Below, piece after piece: positions 1-9,810 of a DNA stretch of 64,000 nt; position 1 is the first letter of the stretch; each line of letters starts with the position of its first letter. Source of the stretch: an uncultured Lachnospiraceae bacterium. GTDB lineage: Bacteria; Bacillota; Clostridia; Lachnospirales; Lachnospiraceae. The translations under genes and the position numbers were made by a program. Under the pieces are notes generated by a model that saw only the letters and a program-made list of their open reading frames with translations, did no database searches and had not been told where the DNA came from. The stretch spans positions 1-64,000 of the forward strand of contig CAKRJT010000015.1 of NCBI GenBank assembly GCA_934351925.1. The letters run 5' to 3'.

Positions 1-1
1 G

Positions 2-625
2 TACACAATGGGTCCCAGCTATATGGAGGACGATGTAAGAAGCGAGACAGACCGCCTCGGCTTCTGTGACAAGCACATAAAGCAGGTGTACCACATGGAC
101 AACCGCCTTGGAATGGCCTGGGTTATGAAAACGCATTTTGATAAGACAATTGAGGATGTCGAAAAGCTGCAGAAAAAAGGGACCTCCAAAGCAGGCTCCT
201 TTTTTAAGAAGAATACCGAGGACAGCCCCCTGCTGTCATACCTTCACACCCTCAATAATTCCTGCTTCGTATGCGAGCGCGTTGAGAAGGTATTTATGCG
301 CTACATTGACACCATATTCATGCTGTGGGAGAGTGAGAGCGATTTCCGCGAAAAATATAAGAGCTGCAACGGTTTCTGCAACCGCCACTACGAGGTTTTG
401 ACCGCTGAGGCGAAAAAAAAGCTCAAGGGAAGCTCCCTTGAGGAATTTACCGCCGTCACGGACAAACTCTACCTCGACAATATGAAGCGTGTCCGTGACG
501 ACATAGCATGGTTTATAAATAAGTTTGATTACAAATATAAGGATGAGCCTTGGAAAAATGCCCGCGACTCGGTTATCCGCTCAGTTACCAAGACGAACAG
601 CATAATCGATGTCACTGAAAAATAA
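2..625 (+). CDS. DUF6062 family protein, 5' end outside window
   Basis: The reading frame is open from the first bases, so the true start lies left of the window; the ATG at position 8 is probably internal. About 207 codons are visible. The protein resembles the clostridial DUF6062 family, whose members are about 230-240 residues, so perhaps 30 residues are missing. Visible features are a CDKH motif near the N-terminus, a CFVC pair in the middle (CFVCERV) and a CNGFCNRH motif, a pattern that suggests metal binding by Cys and His. The rest is hydrophilic and helical, without signal peptide or membrane segment, so it is probably cytoplasmic. Its function is unknown. Its stop codon overlaps the 3' end of the convergent sulfatase gene by 14 bp. 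Confidence 0.75.
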   Translation, partial: YTMGPSYMEDDVRSETDRLGFCDKHIKQVYHMDNRLGMAWVMKTHFDKTIEDVEKLQKKGTSKAGSFFKKNTEDSPLLSYLHTLNNSCFVCERVEKVFMRYIDTIFMLWESESDFREKYKSCNGFCNRHYEVLTAEAKKKLKGSSLEEFTAVTDKLYLDNMKRVRDDIAWFINKFDYKYKDEPWKNARDSVIRSVTKTNSIIDVTEK

Positions 626-2735
626 ACAGGCTTGTGCTCGAAAGCTTTATTCCGTCTTTACCCTTTTGAACTACTGCGACGGAGTCTCCCTCTTTGAGGG
701 TTATTCCGTCCACCAGAAGGAGCTCATCACTTGAAAAGATTGTATCCACATATTCCCCGTTCACCATCACATAGCTGAACGGTGTGAAGTTTTCACCTGT
801 GACAATAAAGTTATTGTCCGCATTGCTGACATTCTTAATCTGAATGGTCTTATGCCCCATCTGTAAATCTGTCTGCGAATACGGAAGCGTTCCGCCGTAC
901 ACATCCCTGTCACCATAGAGAATATCATACTCAAGCACCTTCAGTCCCTCAAGATACTCGTCGTAACTCTCTGAATGTCTCAAATTACTGTGATACTTCG
1001 ATATGGCACCGCCCGATATTCCGAGCATATCCATGACATGGCTCGTAAGCTGAAATGCCTCGATATCCTCGTCCGACTTGTGAAGCCCGATATTATTCCA
1101 CACCACATACTCTGTCGTATATGTATTTCCGCCTATAAGGTCATCATCGGTAATGTCAAATGCAGGGAGATGATCCCCATACATGACAAGCACTGTCGGC
1201 TCGTCGTAGTCACGCAGCGCCCCTATAAGCTCCTTTACGAACTTATCCATCTGGTGAATCTGGTTGATATAATAGGTGAACGGCTCAATATATTCCCCGA
1301 CCGGCTCACCCTCAGCCGTGATATCATCAGGCTTTATCTCATAATCGGACGGGTAATCTCCATGTCCCTGAACCGATATCGTGTAGATAAAATCCCGCCC
1401 CTTTGACACACTTAATATCTCTAAAATCTGTGATGTCAGAACGCTGTCCTTCGCCCAGCCGATATCATTGTACTCCACGCCGTTCATGTATTCCAACGAT
1501 GTAAACGTGTCAAAGCCAAGCTGTGAGAATACGGTATTTCTGTCATAGAAGGTTCCGTCATTGTCGTGCACCGCATTAGTCGTATAGCCGTAATTCTTCA
1601 GGTCATAACATATCGAATCGCACGCATTGTGCGACAATACAGTCTTATACGGATATTCACCCGGTCCGAAATCGTCAAGGTTCATGCCCGATATGACCTC
1701 GAACTCGGTATTCGCAGTCCCCGCTCCAACGGACGGGACTGACAAATATCCGGACGGATAGTATTTGTACAGCCATCTAAGTGTAGGCAGCACTGTCTGA
1801 CTGAACTCGACGTTCCCAAGCAGCTGCGGGTCAAATAGCGACTCAAGCTGCAAAAAGATAATATTCGGATACTGCTCACTCGCCTCATTGTCATCATCAA
1901 TGGCAGGCTCGTCGATTTCCGGCTGCACCTGCGTCGGCTGCTGTGAATCTTCCCCACCTTCTATGTCCGGCGTTGTAGGTCTCGTGGCATTTTCCGCCTG
2001 CTGCCTATACTCGTCGCGCTCGCTTTCAAGTTCGTCTATCTTTGCAAGAATATCCTTTATGGTATTCTCATTGTACTCCTTAGGCTTGTCTATTCCGCTG
2101 TTTAAAAGGCTGTTTGAGAAGCAGTAGGCAAATCCATACTCGTCATACGCGTTTCCAATATTGCCGAAATTGCGTGCCAGTACGCCTACCGACAGCCCTA
2201 CCCTTGTGACACCCCACACCACGAACCAGAATGACAGGACTACCACAAGCGCCTTAAAATAATTAATCTTTTCCTTGTGTCTGGGTGCCTTAAGAAACCA
2301 CACTGCCATGGCTGCAATAAATAATACAGCCAGCACCACAATGAGAATTATCTGAGCCGTCGACAGATATACCGGTGCCACGTTGAGAGCGTACTTTATC
2401 AGCTTGAAATCCTGAGCCGTGAACGGAGTATGCCTGAAACCGGTGACAATAAAGTTCACAATACCGCCGATTATCCACACCCCGCATATGAGTGTTACAG
2501 TAAATATCTTTCTGTGTACCAGCACAGCAAACGACAGCGTGAACATCACAAGCAGCACACCATATAGAAAGCAAAACGGATTAGTCACCATAAACAGCAA
2601 TCCCTCTGCTATTGAACGCCTGCTGAACATCTCAACAATAAGGTTGACAACAATTGCCAGTAAGATAAATCTTACCGGCAAATTGAATTTGGAACTGTTA
2701 AATTTTTCTTTTATATTTCTCAATTTTTCTTTCAT
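612..2735 (-). CDS. LtaS-like membrane sulfatase (phosphoglycerol transferase family)
   Basis: This 707-residue protein has about five membrane segments within residues 20-185, a charged linker at about 220-288, and an extracellular alkaline-phosphatase/sulfatase-fold domain at about 288-590. Residues matching the LtaS active site are Glu298 (LQLES), Thr340 as catalytic threonine (GAGTANTEF), His458 (QGHGDYP) and Asp521-His522 (YGDHLPAF). The family transfers glycerol-phosphate from phosphatidylglycerol to polymers or periplasmic glucans at the outer membrane face. Residues 630-707 form an extra beta-rich domain resembling an IPT/TIG fold (NNFIVTGENFTPFSYVMVNG), which is not standard in LtaS. 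The exact acceptor cannot be told from sequence. It ends in a 14-bp convergent overlap with the DUF6062 gene and lies 12 bp downstream of the DUF2225 gene, so the two are probably cotranscribed. Confidence 0.85.
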   Translation of the reverse strand: MKEKLRNIKEKFNSSKFNLPVRFILLAIVVNLIVEMFSRRSIAEGLLFMVTNPFCFLYGVLLVMFTLSFAVLVHRKIFTVTLICGVWIIGGIVNFIVTGFRHTPFTAQDFKLIKYALNVAPVYLSTAQIILIVVLAVLFIAAMAVWFLKAPRHKEKINYFKALVVVLSFWFVVWGVTRVGLSVGVLARNFGNIGNAYDEYGFAYCFSNSLLNSGIDKPKEYNENTIKDILAKIDELESERDEYRQQAENATRPTTPDIEGGEDSQQPTQVQPEIDEPAIDDDNEASEQYPNIIFLQLESLFDPQLLGNVEFSQTVLPTLRWLYKYYPSGYLSVPSVGAGTANTEFEVISGMNLDDFGPGEYPYKTVLSHNACDSICYDLKNYGYTTNAVHDNDGTFYDRNTVFSQLGFDTFTSLEYMNGVEYNDIGWAKDSVLTSQILEILSVSKGRDFIYTISVQGHGDYPSDYEIKPDDITAEGEPVGEYIEPFTYYINQIHQMDKFVKELIGALRDYDEPTVLVMYGDHLPAFDITDDDLIGGNTYTTEYVVWNNIGLHKSDEDIEAFQLTSHVMDMLGISGGAISKYHSNLRHSESYDEYLEGLKVLEYDILYGDRDVYGGTLPYSQTDLQMGHKTIQIKNVSNADNNFIVTGENFTPFSYVMVNGEYVDTIFSSDELLLVDGITLKEGDSVAVVQKGKDGIKLSSTSLFIFQ

Positions 2736-2747
2736 AGCTCAATAAAA

Positions 2748-3590
2748 TCATTTTGCCTTAAGTGAATCCTTAAGATCTCTTGCCTTGTCCTTAATCTTAG
2801 GATTAGCAGTCTTAGATACAAGAATTCTGGATACAATCCTTGAAGCCTCATCAATTCTGCCTATCTGCTTTGCAAGGTTAGCCATAAGATAATCCAAGGT
2901 TGTCTCGTCCATACCGCAAATCGGGAAGTTCTCCTTAGAAACGCTCATCATAAAGCCTTCATACGCATTAGCAAGCATCTCCTTTTCAGCGTTAGCGCAC
3001 TCTTCCTTCTTTTTAGCATAATCCGCCTCATCCGGCTTAAGATTCTCGGCTTTACCTCTGTACAGCCACGCAAGCTTAAGACATGTATATGCCCTCTCAC
3101 TTACCTTAGCCTTCTTGACAACTGTATTCAATAGTGCCAGCTTATATCTTGTTATCGCATCATCATAGGTATATGTGTCACCTGTAGGTGCAAGTCCCTT
3201 AAAATTAGTAGAAATATTATCATGTATAAGCTTAGCCTGATGTGTTGTCATATAACTGAAGAATCTGCTGAGTGCCCCATATCCGCAATGAGGACACACT
3301 ATAACATCATACTTCACGGAGTCTATTCCCTGATACTTAGGACGCAAATCAGGATCCGAACCAATCAGGTGAGGCTTACCTGTCTTAACCGTCTTTATCT
3401 TAAATTCATTGTCGCACACAGGGCACTGTACCTTCTTATCAAAGAGGAAATCTACCTCATTATACTGTGGTGTACCTGTTGCACCCTGCTGCTTAGCATT
3501 TTTCTTCTTTTCGTCCTCGTCATCAAATATATTAACATTTGACATACCGCCAAAACCTATCGAAGAAAGATCTGAAAAAACTCCAGCCAT
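2748..3590 (-). CDS. DUF2225 family protein
   Basis: A 280-residue soluble protein with the DUF2225 layout. An N-terminal zinc-ribbon-like region has two CxxC pairs (CPVCDNEF and CPHCGYGA, about residues 57 and 98) separated by a conserved segment containing DPDLRPKYQGIDS. A helical TPR-like C-terminal half follows (about 140-280). DUF2225 proteins are common in Firmicutes and have no assigned biochemical role; the Cys pairs suggest structural zinc. The start codon is preceded by GGAAGG. The gene sits between glnS (36 bp upstream) and the LtaS-like gene (12 bp downstream), all on the same strand, so a glnS-DUF2225-sulfatase transcript is plausible. Confidence 0.85.
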   Translation of the reverse strand: MAGVFSDLSSIGFGGMSNVNIFDDEDEKKKNAKQQGATGTPQYNEVDFLFDKKVQCPVCDNEFKIKTVKTGKPHLIGSDPDLRPKYQGIDSVKYDVIVCPHCGYGALSRFFSYMTTHQAKLIHDNISTNFKGLAPTGDTYTYDDAITRYKLALLNTVVKKAKVSERAYTCLKLAWLYRGKAENLKPDEADYAKKKEECANAEKEMLANAYEGFMMSVSKENFPICGMDETTLDYLMANLAKQIGRIDEASRIVSRILVSKTANPKIKDKARDLKDSLKAK

Positions 3591-3626
3591 TATACTGCCT
3601 TCCTTTCACTTTACGTTTGATAAAAA

Positions 3627-5321
3627 TTAATTAAGCTTAAACGAACTCTTAAGCGATACAATACGATTAAATACAAGGCGGTCACCGTCAATAGGCTGTC
3701 CGTCCCTTCCGTCCACACAGAAAAAGCCGTTTCTCACGAACTGGAAGCTGTCAAGAGGCTTGGCATCCTTAACACTCTCCTCAATATAACAGTTGTCAAC
3801 CACGGTAAGTGAGTCAGGGTTGATGTTCATTGTGCCGTCCTCGTTGTACACACCCTTCTCCTCGTCCACGAGGTTCTCATATAACTTAACAGTTGCATTG
3901 ACACAATGATTGACAGGTACCCAGTGAATCGTTCCCTTCACCTTTCTGCCCTCAAAGCCTGAGCCGCTCTTGGTCTCAGGGTCATAGGTACAGTGAACCT
4001 CGATAATCTTGCCGTTCTCGTCCTTCACAAAGCTCTCACACTTTACAAAGTATGCATTCATAAGGCGGACCTCGTTGCCCGGGAAGAGACGGTAATACTT
4101 CTTAGGCGGCTCCTCCATGAAGTCCTCCCTCTCGATGTAGAGTTCTCTCTCAAAAGCAAGCTTTCGACTGCCAAGTTCAGGATTCTCAAGGTTGTTCGGC
4201 GCGTCAAGGTACTCAACCTGACCCTCCGGATAATTGTCGATGATAAGCTTAATCGGATCAAGAACAGCCATAATTCTGCTCTTTTTAAGTCTAAGGTCAT
4301 CCCTGATGCAGTACTCAAGCATAGCATAGTCAACCGAGCTGTTAGCCTTCGCAACACCCACAAGCTCAACAAACTTCTTGATCGACTCAGGTGTGTAACC
4401 TCTTCTTCGAAGAGCGCTCAGTGACACCAGCCGAGGATCATCCCAGCCGTCAACAATCCCCTCCTCGACAAGCTTCTTGATATATCTCTTACCTGTTATC
4501 ACGTTGGTAAGATAGAGCTTTGCAAACTCAATCTGCTTAGGTGACTCCTCAGGTGAATTCTTATAGCCGCACTCTATTACAACCCAGTCATACAGAGGTC
4601 TGTGATCCTCGAACTCGAGCGTACATATAGAATGTGTTATTCCCTCAATAGCGTCCTCAATAGGGTGGGCGAAATCATACATAGGATAGATGCACCACTG
4701 ATCACCGGTTCTGTGATGTGTCATATGTGCAACTCTGTAGATTACGGGATCTCTCATATTAATGTTAGGCGATGCCATGTCGATCTTGGCGCGAAGCACC
4801 TTCTCGCCGTCGGCATACTTACCCTCCTTCATCTCCTCAAAAAGACGAAGATTCTCCTCAACAGAACGGTTTCTGTAAGGGCTGTCCTTTCCCGGCTCCG
4901 TGAGCGTTCCTCTGTATGCTCTTATCTCATCTGCAGTGAGATCACACACATATGCCTTTCCCTTCTTGATGAGCCTGACTGCATTCTCGTACATCTGTGG
5001 AAAATAATCCGATGCAAAGAACAGCCTGTCCTCCCAGTCCGCACCCAGCCATGCGATATCCTTCTTGATTGACTCGACGAACTCCTCTTTCTCCTTGGTT
5101 GGATTAGTGTCATCAAATCTCATGTTGAACTTTCCATTATACTTAACTGCAAGACCATAGTTTAATAAAATTGACTTAGCATGTCCTATATGAAGATATC
5201 CGTTAGGCTCAGGTGGAAAACGTGTTTTCACAACCTCGCAGTGTCCCTCCGCAAGATCCTTCTCTATAATCTGTTCAATAAAATTCTTTGAAACAACTTC
5301 TTCATTATTATTGTTATCCAT
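3627..5321 (-). CDS. glnS: glutaminyl-tRNA synthetase
   Basis: A class I synthetase that charges tRNA-Gln with glutamine. The HIGH motif is intact at about residues 44-47 (PPEPNGYLHIGHAKS). The Rossmann catalytic domain continues to about residue 330 (WDDPR, LRRRGYTPESI), followed by the two-barrel anticodon-binding region typical of GlnRS. The usual VMSKR (KMSKS) loop reads ITGKR, retaining the Lys-Arg but losing Ser; I believe this variant is common in clostridial GlnRS but could not check. I chose the start at 5321 because AAGGAG lies 9 bases upstream; a longer frame from 5363 has no ribosome binding site. No T-box was seen upstream. Length is 564 residues, normal for the family. Confidence 0.95.
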   Translation of the reverse strand: MDNNNNEEVVSKNFIEQIIEKDLAEGHCEVVKTRFPPEPNGYLHIGHAKSILLNYGLAVKYNGKFNMRFDDTNPTKEKEEFVESIKKDIAWLGADWEDRLFFASDYFPQMYENAVRLIKKGKAYVCDLTADEIRAYRGTLTEPGKDSPYRNRSVEENLRLFEEMKEGKYADGEKVLRAKIDMASPNINMRDPVIYRVAHMTHHRTGDQWCIYPMYDFAHPIEDAIEGITHSICTLEFEDHRPLYDWVVIECGYKNSPEESPKQIEFAKLYLTNVITGKRYIKKLVEEGIVDGWDDPRLVSLSALRRRGYTPESIKKFVELVGVAKANSSVDYAMLEYCIRDDLRLKKSRIMAVLDPIKLIIDNYPEGQVEYLDAPNNLENPELGSRKLAFERELYIEREDFMEEPPKKYYRLFPGNEVRLMNAYFVKCESFVKDENGKIIEVHCTYDPETKSGSGFEGRKVKGTIHWVPVNHCVNATVKLYENLVDEEKGVYNEDGTMNINPDSLTVVDNCYIEESVKDAKPLDSFQFVRNGFFCVDGRDGQPIDGDRLVFNRIVSLKSSFKLN

Positions 5322-5452
5322 AGAAAATATATCTCCTTTGAAGCATTTACTCGATTTTTTCATTTTAACACACTTAAAGCATTTAAGTAAATACTTTTTT
5401 ACTCAATCAGCCCTTTATTGCCCGCTGACATCCTTTTTTCACCGGCATGGTT

Positions 5453-6631
5453 CTAGCAGAGCGCCCCGTATACGGTATTTAACAGCTTTCTTATCAGCTT
5501 GTCGTCCGTGCCGTTGCACTTTTGAATGACATACATTATCACCATATTCTCAACCGGGTCAATGACAAAATAATTGCCCGTCCAGCCATCCCAGCCAAAC
5601 GCACCAAGCTGCACACTGCATCCCGCGCTGTGAGGCGTATCCATTACGCGGCACAGATTACCGTAGCCGTAGCCCCTTAGTGTCTCCCATGTAAGATCCT
5701 GCCTCTGCTTATCTGCAAGCTGATTGCTTCCCATAAACTCAACCGTGTACGGTGAAAGTATTCTCACGCCGTCATAGGTTCCACCGTTTGCGAGCATCAT
5801 CGCGAACTTTCCGTAGTCCTCTATCGTGGACACAAGCCCTGCACCACCGGACTCAAAAGCAGGTCTACTATTGTAGCCTTCCATTCCCAGATGCCTCTCC
5901 GTATCAACGGCAAACACACCCGGCTCTACAATATTATATATCTGCGCGAACCGCTCACGCTTCTCCTCAGGCACATAGAACGCCGTATCCTTCATGCCGA
6001 GAGGCTTAAATATCTCCTTCTCAAGGAAATCTCCGAAGCGCATACCCGACGCAGCCTCGACAACCGCTCCAAGGATATCCGCCTCCGTTCCATATCTCCA
6101 ATGTTCTCCCGGCTCAAACGCGAGCGGCTGAAGAGCTATTCTTCTTACAAAATCCATCGTTCCCGGCTTCACTCCCATATCCTGCTCACCACTTATCGTA
6201 TCATACAAAAGAGCCATTCTTCTTCCTGCCTCATCGCCAAGGTCAGGATAAACGGTGCCTGCCGTCATATTCATAAGATCCCTTACGGTCATCTCCTTCT
6301 TCGCAGGAACCGCCTCGTCGTTCTCAAGCACCTTCATATTCTCAACCGCGAACTCCGGAAGATACGCCGATACCGGGCTGTAAAGGTCTATAATCCCTCT
6401 CTCCATAAGTATGAGAACCGCGGCCGAGGTTATAGGCTTGGTCATCGAAAAGCAGCGGAATATCGTGTTATGCGACATATTACAGCCCCTCTCAATATCA
6501 GCATATCCCGTATCGAAGTAAAATCTCTCCTTACAGTCCTTAAAAACAGCCACGCTTGCGCCGGCGGCATGCCCGTTTTTTACATATTCTTCAAAAATCC
6601 TCTTTACATTTTCAAGTCTCTTATTATTCAT
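5453..6631 (-). CDS. serine hydrolase of the beta-lactamase/class C fold
   Basis: A 392-residue member of the beta-lactamase-related family (PF00144), which includes esterases, D-aminopeptidases and penicillin-binding-like proteins. The SxxK nucleophile motif is in SMTKPITSAAVL at about residue 79, and a Tyr motif (WRYGTEADILG) lies near residue 190. There is no signal peptide or membrane anchor, so it is probably cytoplasmic, which argues against antibiotic resistance and for an esterase or peptidase role. Start chosen at 6631 because AAAGGAG lies 6 bases upstream of this ATG. It is divergent from the alpha/beta hydrolase gene, with a 120-bp spacer. The substrate cannot be predicted. Confidence 0.85.
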   Translation of the reverse strand: MNNKRLENVKRIFEEYVKNGHAAGASVAVFKDCKERFYFDTGYADIERGCNMSHNTIFRCFSMTKPITSAAVLILMERGIIDLYSPVSAYLPEFAVENMKVLENDEAVPAKKEMTVRDLMNMTAGTVYPDLGDEAGRRMALLYDTISGEQDMGVKPGTMDFVRRIALQPLAFEPGEHWRYGTEADILGAVVEAASGMRFGDFLEKEIFKPLGMKDTAFYVPEEKRERFAQIYNIVEPGVFAVDTERHLGMEGYNSRPAFESGGAGLVSTIEDYGKFAMMLANGGTYDGVRILSPYTVEFMGSNQLADKQRQDLTWETLRGYGYGNLCRVMDTPHSAGCSVQLGAFGWDGWTGNYFVIDPVENMVIMYVIQKCNGTDDKLIRKLLNTVYGALC

Positions 6632-6751
6632 GGCAATCTCCTTTTTTTGCAATCTGCACTTCACTTTTCCCTATTGTAACACCAAAATACTATTTATGAA
6701 AGTGCCGTGTTGTGATATAATAATATAAATTTCTCTGAAAGAGGGTCCATC

Positions 6752-7759
6752 ATGAAAAAAAGCCACCGTACCATCTTAAAAGCCGTTTCAATAACTACTG
6801 CTGCCTCAGCGGCGGCATCACTTGTGGTCGGCTACATGCTCACTGCCTTCAGCCTCAAAAAGAGAGGTTTTCTCGCCGACCGTTTCTGGAAAAATGAATC
6901 TGTGGACATCAATGCCCTCACACCCGGAACACCCAAATATATCATCGAAACGAATTATCTCTCATCTATGGAACGCATGAAAAAGTGGTATTCTGCTGCC
7001 AGGCGCGAGGATATCTCAATCACCTCGCGTGACGGCTTAAAACTTGCCGGTCACATTTTCCCTGCAAAAAATCCGACTCACGACTGGGTTATGCTCGTGC
7101 ACGGTTATCGCGACGTTCCTATAAACATACTCACTTATGCCCTGCCATATATAGATAGGGGTTACAACATTTTTTATCTTGAACAGCGTGCACATGGCGA
7201 CAGTGAAGGCAGCTACATAGGAATGGGCTATCCGGAGCACTTTGACCTTCTCGACTGGATTGATGTCATCGTAGAACGCGATCCGGATGCCTCCATCGTC
7301 CTTCACGGACACTCGATGGGCGCTGCCACTATTTTAATGGCAACGGGCGAAAAATCTCTTCCTCCCAACATTATCTGTTCCATCGCTGACTGTGGTTTCA
7401 GCTCTGTCTTTGCACAGTTTACCTTCAACCTGAAGCACCTTTTTCATCTGCCTGCCTTCCCGTCACTTTATGCGGCAGACCTCGCCTCAAGGCTTATAAC
7501 AGGCCTGAATTTCAGAAAGGGCAACGTCATAAAATATGTAAAGAAGAGCCACACACCGACCTTTTTCATTCACGGCGACTGCGACGTGTTCGTGCCTACC
7601 TCGATGGTATTCGAGCTCTATAACGCCGCAGAATGCGAAAAGCAGCTCTATGTTGCACACGGAGCTGCCCACGTCAATTCGCAGTATATCGACCCTGAAT
7701 TATATTACAAACAGGTCTTTGCTTTTATTGATAAATATCGTACTTCTTCCCGTCCTTAA
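6752..7759 (+). CDS. membrane-anchored alpha/beta hydrolase
   Basis: A 335-residue serine hydrolase of the alpha/beta fold. An N-terminal hydrophobic segment (about residues 12-34) looks like an uncleaved signal anchor, putting the catalytic domain outside the membrane. The oxyanion region MLVHGYRD is at about residue 112, the nucleophile elbow GHSMGAA at about 188, the acid in HGDCDVFVP at about 274 and the histidine in AHGAAHVNS near 306. The family (similar to Bacillus YqkD-type proteins) holds esterases and peptidases of unknown substrate. An AGAGGG box lies 7 bases before the ATG. The 3' end overlaps the convergent GH31 gene by 35 bp, so the transcripts are complementary there. Confidence 0.85.
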   Translation: MKKSHRTILKAVSITTAASAAASLVVGYMLTAFSLKKRGFLADRFWKNESVDINALTPGTPKYIIETNYLSSMERMKKWYSAARREDISITSRDGLKLAGHIFPAKNPTHDWVMLVHGYRDVPINILTYALPYIDRGYNIFYLEQRAHGDSEGSYIGMGYPEHFDLLDWIDVIVERDPDASIVLHGHSMGAATILMATGEKSLPPNIICSIADCGFSSVFAQFTFNLKHLFHLPAFPSLYAADLASRLITGLNFRKGNVIKYVKKSHTPTFFIHGDCDVFVPTSMVFELYNAAECEKQLYVAHGAAHVNSQYIDPELYYKQVFAFIDKYRTSSRP

Positions 7760-9794
7760 TGAACACCGGAATGATGTCAAGAGGCGCAGGTACCACAACG
7801 GTCTGCCCTCCTTCGTATACCACTCCTGTATTAGCGTCCGTCCAGACAGCTCCGTCAGGAAGGTATACGCTTCTTTCGGTGACTTTCTCCTCCATAACCG
7901 GCGCAACCAGCAGGTCCGGTCCGAACATATACTCGTCCTCAGTCTCCCAAGCAAGCTTATCCTCATTGAAATCAAAGAAAAGCGGACGCATCACAGGTGC
8001 ACCCGTAAGGTTCGCCTGCCTCATGCACTCGCGGATATACGGGCGGAGTCTCTCGCGGATAAAAAGATATTTCTTCAAAATCTCATAATTATCCTCACCA
8101 AAGCTCCACACCTCATTGTCCTGCCCGGAGGTGAGCTGACGCACATTGTTTATGAACTCTTCCTCCCTCTCATACCACGGCGAGCGCTCGCCATGCATAC
8201 GGAATACCGGGCAGAAGCAGCCCCACGCAAACCATCTCACAAGAAGTTCCTTAAAATACGGATCCTTTATATTTCCGCCGACAAAGCCGCCGATGTCGGA
8301 TGTCCACCATGGAATACCTGCCACACACATGTTAAGCCCAGCCTGAAGCTGTTCCCTCATGGCACGGAAGGAGGAATGTATGTCCCCTGACCAGGTTAGC
8401 ACACCGTACTTCTGGCTTCCCGCCCATGCACAGCGCACAAGGCTCATAATGTCCTTCTCGCCCTCAGCCTTAAGCCCGTCATAGAAGCCCTTCGCATAAT
8501 CCACCGGGTAGGTGTTGGTACACTGCAGTGCAGGTCCGGCATAATAACGGTAATTGTCAAAATCATACGGTCCATACTCCGGTTCAGCCTCATCAAGCCA
8601 GAAGCAGCGTATGCCCTTCTTATAATAGTTCTCCTTACATTTCTCCCATACGAACTTCTGTGCCCCCGGGTTGGTCGCATCGTAGAACACGGTGTTTCCC
8701 ATCCAGGTCATGTGATAAGTCATTCCTCTGTCAGGTGTTACAAGATACCCCTTATCACTCATCTCGGCAAAATTCTCACTTCTTTCATCTATGGTAGGCC
8801 ACACGGATACAACAGTCTCTATCCCCATGTCCCTTAACTCTTTTACCATCCCTTCCGGGTCAGGCCAGTCCCTTGGCTCGAACTTAAATTCTCCCTGCAT
8901 TGTCCAGTGGAAGAAATCCACCACTATCGCGTCCATAGGAAGTCCTCTTCTCTTGTGCTCCCTCGCAACTGCAAGAAGCTCCTCCTGATTGCGGTAGCGC
9001 AGCTTGCACTGCCAGTAGCCCATTCCATACTCCGGCATCATGGGAGTTCTTCCCGTCGCAGCCGAATACTGCTCCTCCAACTCAAACGGTGTATCCCCCG
9101 CCGTGATGAAATAATCGAGCTTCTTTGTGCTCCTTGCATGCCACTCAGTTTTATTCGTTCCAAAAGTCGCCGTTCCGACAGCCGGATTGTTCCAGAAGAA
9201 GCCATAGCCCCTGCTCGATATCATAAAAGGTACGCTCGCCTGCGAATTTCTGTGTGCCAGCTCAAGTGCCGCCCCCTTCTTGTCAAGGTGTTTCTCCTGA
9301 TACTGACCCATTCCGAATATCTTCTCGTCATCATACGCCTCGAACCTCGCCGTGAGCTCGTAGTCCGTCGACCCCGGAATAGGCTTTAACTCCCTTGCAT
9401 CGACACGGAGCGGAACACAGTAGCGGTTAATCCGGTTTCTGTTTCTCCAGTATTCCTCCGTCAGCAGCTCATCTCTCTGGTTATAATAGCTTATCCAGCC
9501 CTCCGGCGATATCCTGGCGGTTATCTTGCCGTTTTTAATGGTGTAGATTTTGCCCGTCTGATGATATTTCTCATACTCTTCGCCCTTGTACCACGGGTCT
9601 GTCGTGTCGACCTCCTCGCAGCTTATCTGCGGTACACACTCGCACACCTTTTCATTCAACGCCCAGTCGTTATCGTCCATTACTGCCTCGCCCGTCATTC
9701 TCACGCGGAAGGAATTAACTCCCCACGGCTCAAGCCACAGCGTGTAGCGCCCGTCACCGATAACAAGTCTGTTGTTCTCCTGCCATACTCTCAT
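7725..9794 (-). CDS. glycoside hydrolase family 31, probable alpha-xylosidase
   Basis: A 689-residue GH31 enzyme. An N-terminal beta-sandwich (about 1-250) precedes a TIM barrel (about 250-600) and C-terminal sheet domains. The catalytic nucleophile is Asp401 in FWLDEAEPE and the likely acid/base is Asp471 in WSGDIHSS; WWTSDIGGF (Asp500) and MHGER are further family signatures. The WLDEAEPE form resembles alpha-xylosidases acting on xyloglucan oligosaccharides. No signal peptide is present. Start at 9794 has AAGGAAGG upstream; longer starts lack this. It lies 16 bp after the GH74 gene, whose family also acts on xyloglucan, which supports the substrate. An alpha-glucosidase activity remains possible. 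Confidence 0.88.
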   Translation of the reverse strand: MRVWQENNRLVIGDGRYTLWLEPWGVNSFRVRMTGEAVMDDNDWALNEKVCECVPQISCEEVDTTDPWYKGEEYEKYHQTGKIYTIKNGKITARISPEGWISYYNQRDELLTEEYWRNRNRINRYCVPLRVDARELKPIPGSTDYELTARFEAYDDEKIFGMGQYQEKHLDKKGAALELAHRNSQASVPFMISSRGYGFFWNNPAVGTATFGTNKTEWHARSTKKLDYFITAGDTPFELEEQYSAATGRTPMMPEYGMGYWQCKLRYRNQEELLAVAREHKRRGLPMDAIVVDFFHWTMQGEFKFEPRDWPDPEGMVKELRDMGIETVVSVWPTIDERSENFAEMSDKGYLVTPDRGMTYHMTWMGNTVFYDATNPGAQKFVWEKCKENYYKKGIRCFWLDEAEPEYGPYDFDNYRYYAGPALQCTNTYPVDYAKGFYDGLKAEGEKDIMSLVRCAWAGSQKYGVLTWSGDIHSSFRAMREQLQAGLNMCVAGIPWWTSDIGGFVGGNIKDPYFKELLVRWFAWGCFCPVFRMHGERSPWYEREEEFINNVRQLTSGQDNEVWSFGEDNYEILKKYLFIRERLRPYIRECMRQANLTGAPVMRPLFFDFNEDKLAWETEDEYMFGPDLLVAPVMEEKVTERSVYLPDGAVWTDANTGVVYEGGQTVVVPAPLDIIPVFIKDGKKYDIYQ

Positions 9795-9810
9795 AATCTG
9801 CCTTCCTTTC

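Noticed and set aside
5453..6631. Antibiotic-resistance beta-lactamase
   Set aside because: The fold family matches, but there is no signal peptide and the motifs fit the broad esterase/peptidase group better.
5891..6679. 262-codon plus-strand frame opposite the serine hydrolase gene
   Set aside because: It is a mirror of a convincing gene with SxxK motif and ribosome binding site; its own product is rich in Arg, His and Leu with no domain.
7650..8390. 246-codon plus-strand frame over the GH31 3' end
   Set aside because: It is antisense to GH31, which has intact catalytic motifs, and has no ribosome binding site or recognisable domain.
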